A DNA stretch of 17,361 bases from Thermoproteus sp. UBA157 (GTDB lineage Archaea > Thermoproteota > Thermoprotei > Thermoproteales > Thermoproteaceae). Position numbers and translations under genes: made by a program. Positions 13,865-17,361 of this stretch are shown piece by piece. Under the pieces are notes generated by a model that was not told where the DNA came from, did no database searches, and saw only the letters and a list, made by a program, of their open reading frames with translations. The stretch's first letter is position 1. Each line of letters begins with the position of its first letter. Location: positions 19,167 to 36,527 of the forward strand of contig DANS01000037.1 in the NCBI GenBank assembly GCA_002497345.1. Direction: 5' to 3'.

Positions 13865-14791
13865 GTGGAGCTCGGCAACTTGATCATTCCCGACGAGGTG
13901 CTGGCGCTCTTGGGCCCGGACGCCCTCCTGGAGGCCCCTCCGGGCTTCAAGTGGGCAGCGGTGGAGCTGGCCAAGAGGACCGGCGCTAAGCTCTCGGGCA
14001 GAGCCGTGTGGGGCAGTTGCGACGTGGGCCTAGACGACGCCGCATATATGGGGGCCAAGAGGGTTGTCCACCTAGGCCACGGCGTATCCCCCAACATAGC
14101 CTATCTTCTAAGGAAAAACACCGGCGGCGTCCTCGAGAAAATCGATGTGGATACATATGTCTTGAAGGCGGGCGGGATCGAGGCGTACTTCGTCCCCGTC
14201 TATTACGTGCCGCCGCCCAGTTTGCCTCGGCCGCCCGAGGGCAAGATATACTTCCCACTCCCCTATAGGCTAATAGCCGAGGAGTTGGCGAACCAATACT
14301 CCTTGGAGATGGCGAAGGAGCCGATGACGGGATGCTGGGTGGGGGAGCCGCCGGGCCGCACAGCAGTAGTGGCGTCCTCCGGCTACTTCTACCCTCTGGC
14401 CGTGAAGCTCTTCTACCCCAACGCCGAGGTCTGGGGCTACGATCCGTTCAAGGGCAAGGCCTTCCCGATTGAGGGCGAGTACAGAAGACTCATGGGACTG
14501 AAGGCGAGGGCCTATCTGTCTAGAAAAGAGAGGGTGGTGGTCCTCGTTTCGAGGAAGCCGGGGCAAATGCAGAGGGAGGAGGCCGAGAGGATCGCCGCGC
14601 AGATGAACGGCGTAGTGGTCGAGGTCGACGAGGCATCGCCGGACCTCCTCGACGATCTGGGCGCCGACTTGATCGTGAACACGGCGTGTCCGCGCATAGG
14701 CTTCGACGACCAAGATAGGATCCGGACGCCCGTGATGAACCTCCACGAGCTGGAGGGGTTCACTCCGCAGAACATCATCCGCCTGCTGTAG
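13865..14791 (+). CDS. dph2: Diphthamide synthase subunit Dph2 (radical SAM-like 4Fe-4S enzyme)
   Basis: Archaeal Dph2 transfers the 3-amino-3-carboxypropyl group of S-adenosylmethionine to a histidine of elongation factor 2, the first step of diphthamide synthesis, using a non-classical radical mechanism. The 308-residue protein has the three cluster cysteines in their expected, widely spaced positions, one per domain: Cys52 in VWGSCDVG (48-55), Cys157 in MTGCWVG (154-160) and Cys275 in NTACPRIGFDD (272-282). The spacing compares well with the P. horikoshii enzyme (59, 163, 287). It starts with GTG 19 nt after the topoisomerase stop and ends three bases before the first possible HerA start, so the three genes are probably one transcript. 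The other diphthamide genes are not in the window. Confidence 0.92.
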   Translation: MELGNLIIPDEVLALLGPDALLEAPPGFKWAAVELAKRTGAKLSGRAVWGSCDVGLDDAAYMGAKRVVHLGHGVSPNIAYLLRKNTGGVLEKIDVDTYVLKAGGIEAYFVPVYYVPPPSLPRPPEGKIYFPLPYRLIAEELANQYSLEMAKEPMTGCWVGEPPGRTAVVASSGYFYPLAVKLFYPNAEVWGYDPFKGKAFPIEGEYRRLMGLKARAYLSRKERVVVLVSRKPGQMQREEAERIAAQMNGVVVEVDEASPDLLDDLGADLIVNTACPRIGFDDQDRIRTPVMNLHELEGFTPQNIIRLL

Positions 14792-14794
14792 TTT

Positions 14795-16405
14795 TTGTCC
14801 GCACCGCTAAAAAAGGTGGAAGCGCCCAGCATCGTGGATCCAATAGGCATCGTCGTGAAGGTCCCCTCCACGAACTACTTCATATTCCGGACCTTCATGG
14901 GCGTCGAGACAGAAAGCGGCTCCCTCCTCATCGCCGGCTCCGACGAGAAGGTCCTCGCAAAAGTCGTCGCGATCAGGAGGAGAAACGCGGTGATGGATCC
15001 CCGGCTCATAGCCCAGCTAGACGACGTCGAAGCGGTCAAGTACATAAAGGAGAACCTCGGCGCGGAGTCGATCCTCTACTACACGGAGGCCAAGGCTGTG
15101 GTGATGGGCGCGCTGAGGGGCGAGCGCCTGGGGAGGCCCTCGAGGCCCTTGAAGCCGCTGGACTACGTCCACAAGGCGCCGCCCGAGCTGGTGTCGAAGC
15201 TGTTGGCGCCGCGGGGCGAGGGGCCCTACATCGAGGTGGGCAACGTGTGGGGGTACGACATACCGGCGCTCGTCGATGCGACGAGGCTCGTCACGCAACA
15301 CTGCGCCGTGCTCGCGAGCACCGGCGCGGGCAAGTCCTGGCTGGCCGGCGTCATAATAGAGCGGCTCATCTCGGCGGTCGACGTGGCCGTCGTGGTCTTC
15401 GACCCGCACGGCGAGTACTCGGCTATGCAAGTGGCCAGAACCGAGGAGGGGAGGGCCGTCTCGGAGCTCGTGGACGTATACGTGGTGGGCAAAGTCGACG
15501 TGTCGCCGCAGGACAAGGCCTTCGAGGCGAAGTTCGGGACCGCCAGGAGGTACGAGAGGGTCGCGCTCAACCCGCGCTCGGTCCCCCTCCGCGTTTTGGA
15601 GAGGCTTCTGGAGAGCACCTATGGCCTCACGGACGCCCAGAGGAGGATTCTGGAGGAGGGGTGGCAGCGCGCCACGGCCTACGGCGATAGGCAACCCCTC
15701 ACGGATCTGGAGGAGCTCATAGAGGAGGTCGTCGAGGAGGGCAAGGCGGCCGCCCCCGGCGGATACGCGGGGGAGATGGCGGTGGGGGGCCTCGTGGGGA
15801 GGCTGAGGGCCTTGTTCAAGGGGAGCCCCGTCTTCCTGGAGCGCTACGGCGAGACCTTCAACGGAGAGCCCGTGAAGCTCTTCGACCCGGCCAAGCTACT
15901 CGCGACGAGGGGCGTGAAGGTGCTCGACCTATCGGGGCTCGACCTCTTCGACCAGAGGATCTTCATGGCGGTGGCCCTCGACGGCATGTATAAACTCGCG
16001 CTTAGAAGGCTGAGCATCCCCGCGCTCATAGTCGTCGAGGAGGCCCACAACTTCGTCCCGGCCAAGGAATCCCCCGTCAGCAAGCCGTACGTCGTCAAGA
16101 TCGCCAGAGAGGGCAGGAAGTTCGGGCTGGGGCTCTGCCTCATATCCCAGAGGCCTACCAAGCTGGACCCGGACGCCCTCTCGCAGTGCATGACCCAGAT
16201 ATTCAAGCGCATCATCAACCCGGTCGACTTGAGGTACGTGGCCGCCGTGGCCGAGCACTTGGACGATCCCTATCAGCTGAGAGGCCTCGACGAGGAGGCT
16301 GCCTTGATAACGGGCGTCTCCGTCTCCTTGCCTCTGTTGGTTAAAGTCGGAGATCGTTGGACCCAACACGGAGGCGTCGGCGCAAGGCTGAGCGCTAGGT
16401 CTTAA
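14795..16405 (+). CDS. herA: HerA-type hexameric DNA-translocating ATPase
   Basis: HerA is a FtsK-like ring ATPase that pumps duplex DNA and works with the nuclease NurA and with Mre11-Rad50 in archaeal end resection. Numbered from the TTG at 14795 (536 residues), an N-terminal HAS-barrel-like part begins DPIGIVVKV, Walker A is STGAGKS (175-181), DPHGEYS (203-209) is the family strand-2 signature, Walker B is LIVVEEAHNF (411-420), and LISQRPTK follows as the sensor/arginine region. The start is uncertain: TTG 14795 directly after dph2, GTG 14816 (22 nt after a TTTTTG element) or GTG 14834, which gives a natural MDPIGIVV beginning and lies 23 nt after CTAAAAAAG. nurA, mre11 and rad50 are absent from the window, so a HerA paralog with another partner is possible. 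Confidence 0.85.
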   Translation: MSAPLKKVEAPSIVDPIGIVVKVPSTNYFIFRTFMGVETESGSLLIAGSDEKVLAKVVAIRRRNAVMDPRLIAQLDDVEAVKYIKENLGAESILYYTEAKAVVMGALRGERLGRPSRPLKPLDYVHKAPPELVSKLLAPRGEGPYIEVGNVWGYDIPALVDATRLVTQHCAVLASTGAGKSWLAGVIIERLISAVDVAVVVFDPHGEYSAMQVARTEEGRAVSELVDVYVVGKVDVSPQDKAFEAKFGTARRYERVALNPRSVPLRVLERLLESTYGLTDAQRRILEEGWQRATAYGDRQPLTDLEELIEEVVEEGKAAAPGGYAGEMAVGGLVGRLRALFKGSPVFLERYGETFNGEPVKLFDPAKLLATRGVKVLDLSGLDLFDQRIFMAVALDGMYKLALRRLSIPALIVVEEAHNFVPAKESPVSKPYVVKIAREGRKFGLGLCLISQRPTKLDPDALSQCMTQIFKRIINPVDLRYVAAVAEHLDDPYQLRGLDEEAALITGVSVSLPLLVKVGDRWTQHGGVGARLSARS

Positions 16406-16408
16406 CGG

Positions 16409-16416
16409 TTAAATAA
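16409..16416 (+). promoter_or_regulatory. TATA box of the hydroxyacid dehydrogenase gene
   Basis: The element TTAAATAA lies just after the herA stop and is centred 22-23 nt before the ATG at 16435. A strong SD-like GGAGGTGG (16426-16433) is also present but sits only 1 nt before the ATG, too close for normal use, and is probably fortuitous. Confidence 0.55.
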
Positions 16417-16434
16417 GGAGGCGCGGGAGGTGGC

Positions 16435-17340
16435 ATGAAGGTCTACGTGTCGGTCGATCTGCCCCCCGACTTGGCCGACAAGCTCTCGCGCGTCGCCGAG
16501 ATAGTAGGCAGGGATAGGATGGAGGAGGCGGAGGCCGCCTTGTGTTTCAGAATAACCGCCGACGAGGTCAAATCGATGCCGCGCTTGAAATTCATACAAG
16601 TAATCACGGCGGGCCTGGACCACTTGCCCTGGGAGGTCGTACCTCCCCACGTCGTGGTCGCCGGCAACGCTGGCTCAAACGCCGACGCTGTCGCCGAGTT
16701 CGCCGTGGCTATGGCCTTGGCCGCGTACAAGAGGGTTCTCCACTACAACGAGAGGATGAAGAGGGGGGAGTACTCGAGGGATTTGGGCATACCCTTGGTG
16801 GCCGGCTCCAAGGCCGCAGTTTTAGGCCTCGGCGAGATCGGGACGAGGGTCGCCAAGATCCTCGCGGCGATGGGGGCGGAGGTCTACGGGTTCTCGCGCC
16901 GAGAGAGGGAGGGGCCGTGGAGATTCACGAGGGACCTCATGGAGGCCCTCTCGGGCGCCAAGATAGCAGTCTCGGCGTTGCCGCTCAACAAATATACAAG
17001 GGGACTGATAAAATACGAACACCTCGCCGCCATGGACCCCGAGGGGGTTTTCGTCAATGTGGGGAGGGCCGAGGTCGTTGAAAAAGACGCAGCGGTTAGG
17101 ATATTAAGGGAGAGGCCTCGTTTCGTCTTCGCTTCCGACGTCTGGTGGGGGCGCAACGACTTCGCGAAAGACGCGGATGTGATCGTGCTTCCAAACGTCG
17201 TGGCCACGCCTTGGGTGGCCGGCGGTTACGGCAACGAGAAGGTATGGCGAAATATGTTGGAGGAAGCCGTCGAGAACCTCTTGAGGTGGATAAGGGGAGA
17301 AAAGCCGAGGAATATAGCCGATAGGAGCGACTACGTCTAG
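16435..17340 (+). CDS. D-2-hydroxyacid dehydrogenase family protein, atypical catalytic site
   Basis: This 301-residue member of the D-isomer-specific 2-hydroxyacid dehydrogenase family (lactate, phosphoglycerate and glyoxylate reductases) carries the Rossmann motif VLGLGEIGTRVA (129-140). After strand 2, the GFSRRERE sequence (152-159) has Arg residues and no Asp, which favours NADP(H) over NAD(H). The substrate-binding Arg211 is present in NVGRAEVV (208-215). The catalytic pair is not normal: the DVxxxEP segment reads SDVWWGRND (234-242) with no Glu at the usual place, and TPHxxG reads TPWVAGG (258-264), so Trp260 (codon 17212-17214) replaces the general acid His. It may be a binding protein, use another acid, or belong to a subfamily with a different reaction. 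It has its own promoter and is not obviously tied to herA. Confidence 0.85.
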   Translation: MKVYVSVDLPPDLADKLSRVAEIVGRDRMEEAEAALCFRITADEVKSMPRLKFIQVITAGLDHLPWEVVPPHVVVAGNAGSNADAVAEFAVAMALAAYKRVLHYNERMKRGEYSRDLGIPLVAGSKAAVLGLGEIGTRVAKILAAMGAEVYGFSRREREGPWRFTRDLMEALSGAKIAVSALPLNKYTRGLIKYEHLAAMDPEGVFVNVGRAEVVEKDAAVRILRERPRFVFASDVWWGRNDFAKDADVIVLPNVVATPWVAGGYGNEKVWRNMLEEAVENLLRWIRGEKPRNIADRSDYV

Positions 17341-17361
17341 ATCCACCCCCTCGCCTTCATC

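Noticed and set aside
15017..15694. Long open frames antisense to herA, and similar ones opposite UPF0210, PurP and XPD
   Set aside because: They are by-products of GC-rich codon use on the opposite strand; they are His/Arg/Gly-rich, lack promoters and carry no family motifs.
16426..16433. Strong SD GGAGGTGG for the hydroxyacid dehydrogenase
   Set aside because: It ends 1 nt before the ATG, too close for use; the TATA box 22-23 nt upstream explains initiation better.
17337..17361. End of a convergent minus-strand gene (frame ending KARGWI-TAG)
   Set aside because: Only eight codons are in the window and another frame is also open, so the call cannot be supported.

Overview
The window reads as a piece of a hyperthermophilic crenarchaeal chromosome, most probably order Thermoproteales (Pyrobaculum/Thermoproteus-like). 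The reasons are archaeal or archaeal-type genes (GTP-dependent dephospho-CoA kinase, PurP-type purine enzymes, archaeal Pelota, XPD, a Topo III-like topoisomerase IA, archaeal Dph2, HerA), GC-rich coding sequence with many GTG starts, and AT-rich TATA elements that sit almost without exception 22-25 nt before the start codon. That spacing predicts leaderless mRNAs, which are documented in Pyrobaculum aerophilum. The assignment comes from content only; there is no rRNA or tRNA in the window.

Layout, left to right. (1) 1-732: 3' part of a glyoxalase II/LACTB2-like metallo-beta-lactamase gene on +. (2) 784-939: a 51-residue helical small protein with its own promoter. (3) 936-2155 (-): an operon of an RNase Z-like metallohydrolase and a dephospho-CoA kinase, overlapping by GTGA. 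(4) 2156-2249: a short spacer with a bidirectional-looking TATA and a weak C/D-box RNA candidate. (5) 2250-4291 (-): two PurP-family ATP-grasp genes overlapping by ATGA; only the downstream one keeps the canonical Gly-rich ATP loop. (6) 4365-5983 (-): ACT-domain UPF0237 gene overlapping by ATGA with a UPF0210/DUF711 gene. (7) 6019-6927 (-): DapA/KDG-aldolase superfamily enzyme. (8) 6928-7474: about 550 nt with no gene I can support. (9) 7475-8485 (-): Pelota, divergent from (10) 8556-9656 (+): a DAO-type FAD enzyme, followed by (11) XPD helicase 9687-11444. (12) 11431-11952 (-): a proline-rich two-helix membrane protein that overlaps the end of XPD. (13) 12043-16405 (+): topoisomerase IA, Dph2, HerA, closely packed. 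(14) 16435-17340 (+): a D-2-hydroxyacid dehydrogenase-like gene with its own promoter.

Functionally this is mostly house-keeping: nucleotide and coenzyme metabolism (PurP pair, dephospho-CoA kinase), translation and its surveillance (Dph2 for EF-2 diphthamide, Pelota for stalled ribosomes) and DNA topology, repair and translocation (XPD, topoisomerase, HerA). I see no transposase, CRISPR array, toxin-antitoxin pair or defence island, and I do not claim a new defence system. The parts that best merit a second look are the ACT/UPF0210 unit of unknown reaction, the PurP paralog with an eroded nucleotide loop, the hydroxyacid dehydrogenase with Trp in place of its catalytic His, the proline-rich membrane protein between two DNA-repair genes, and the 550-nt empty stretch.

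Several start sites had to be moved downstream of the longest open frame, because the promoter position and family N-terminus agree there: DapA-like at 6927, Pelota at 8485, FAD enzyme at 8556, topoisomerase at 12043.
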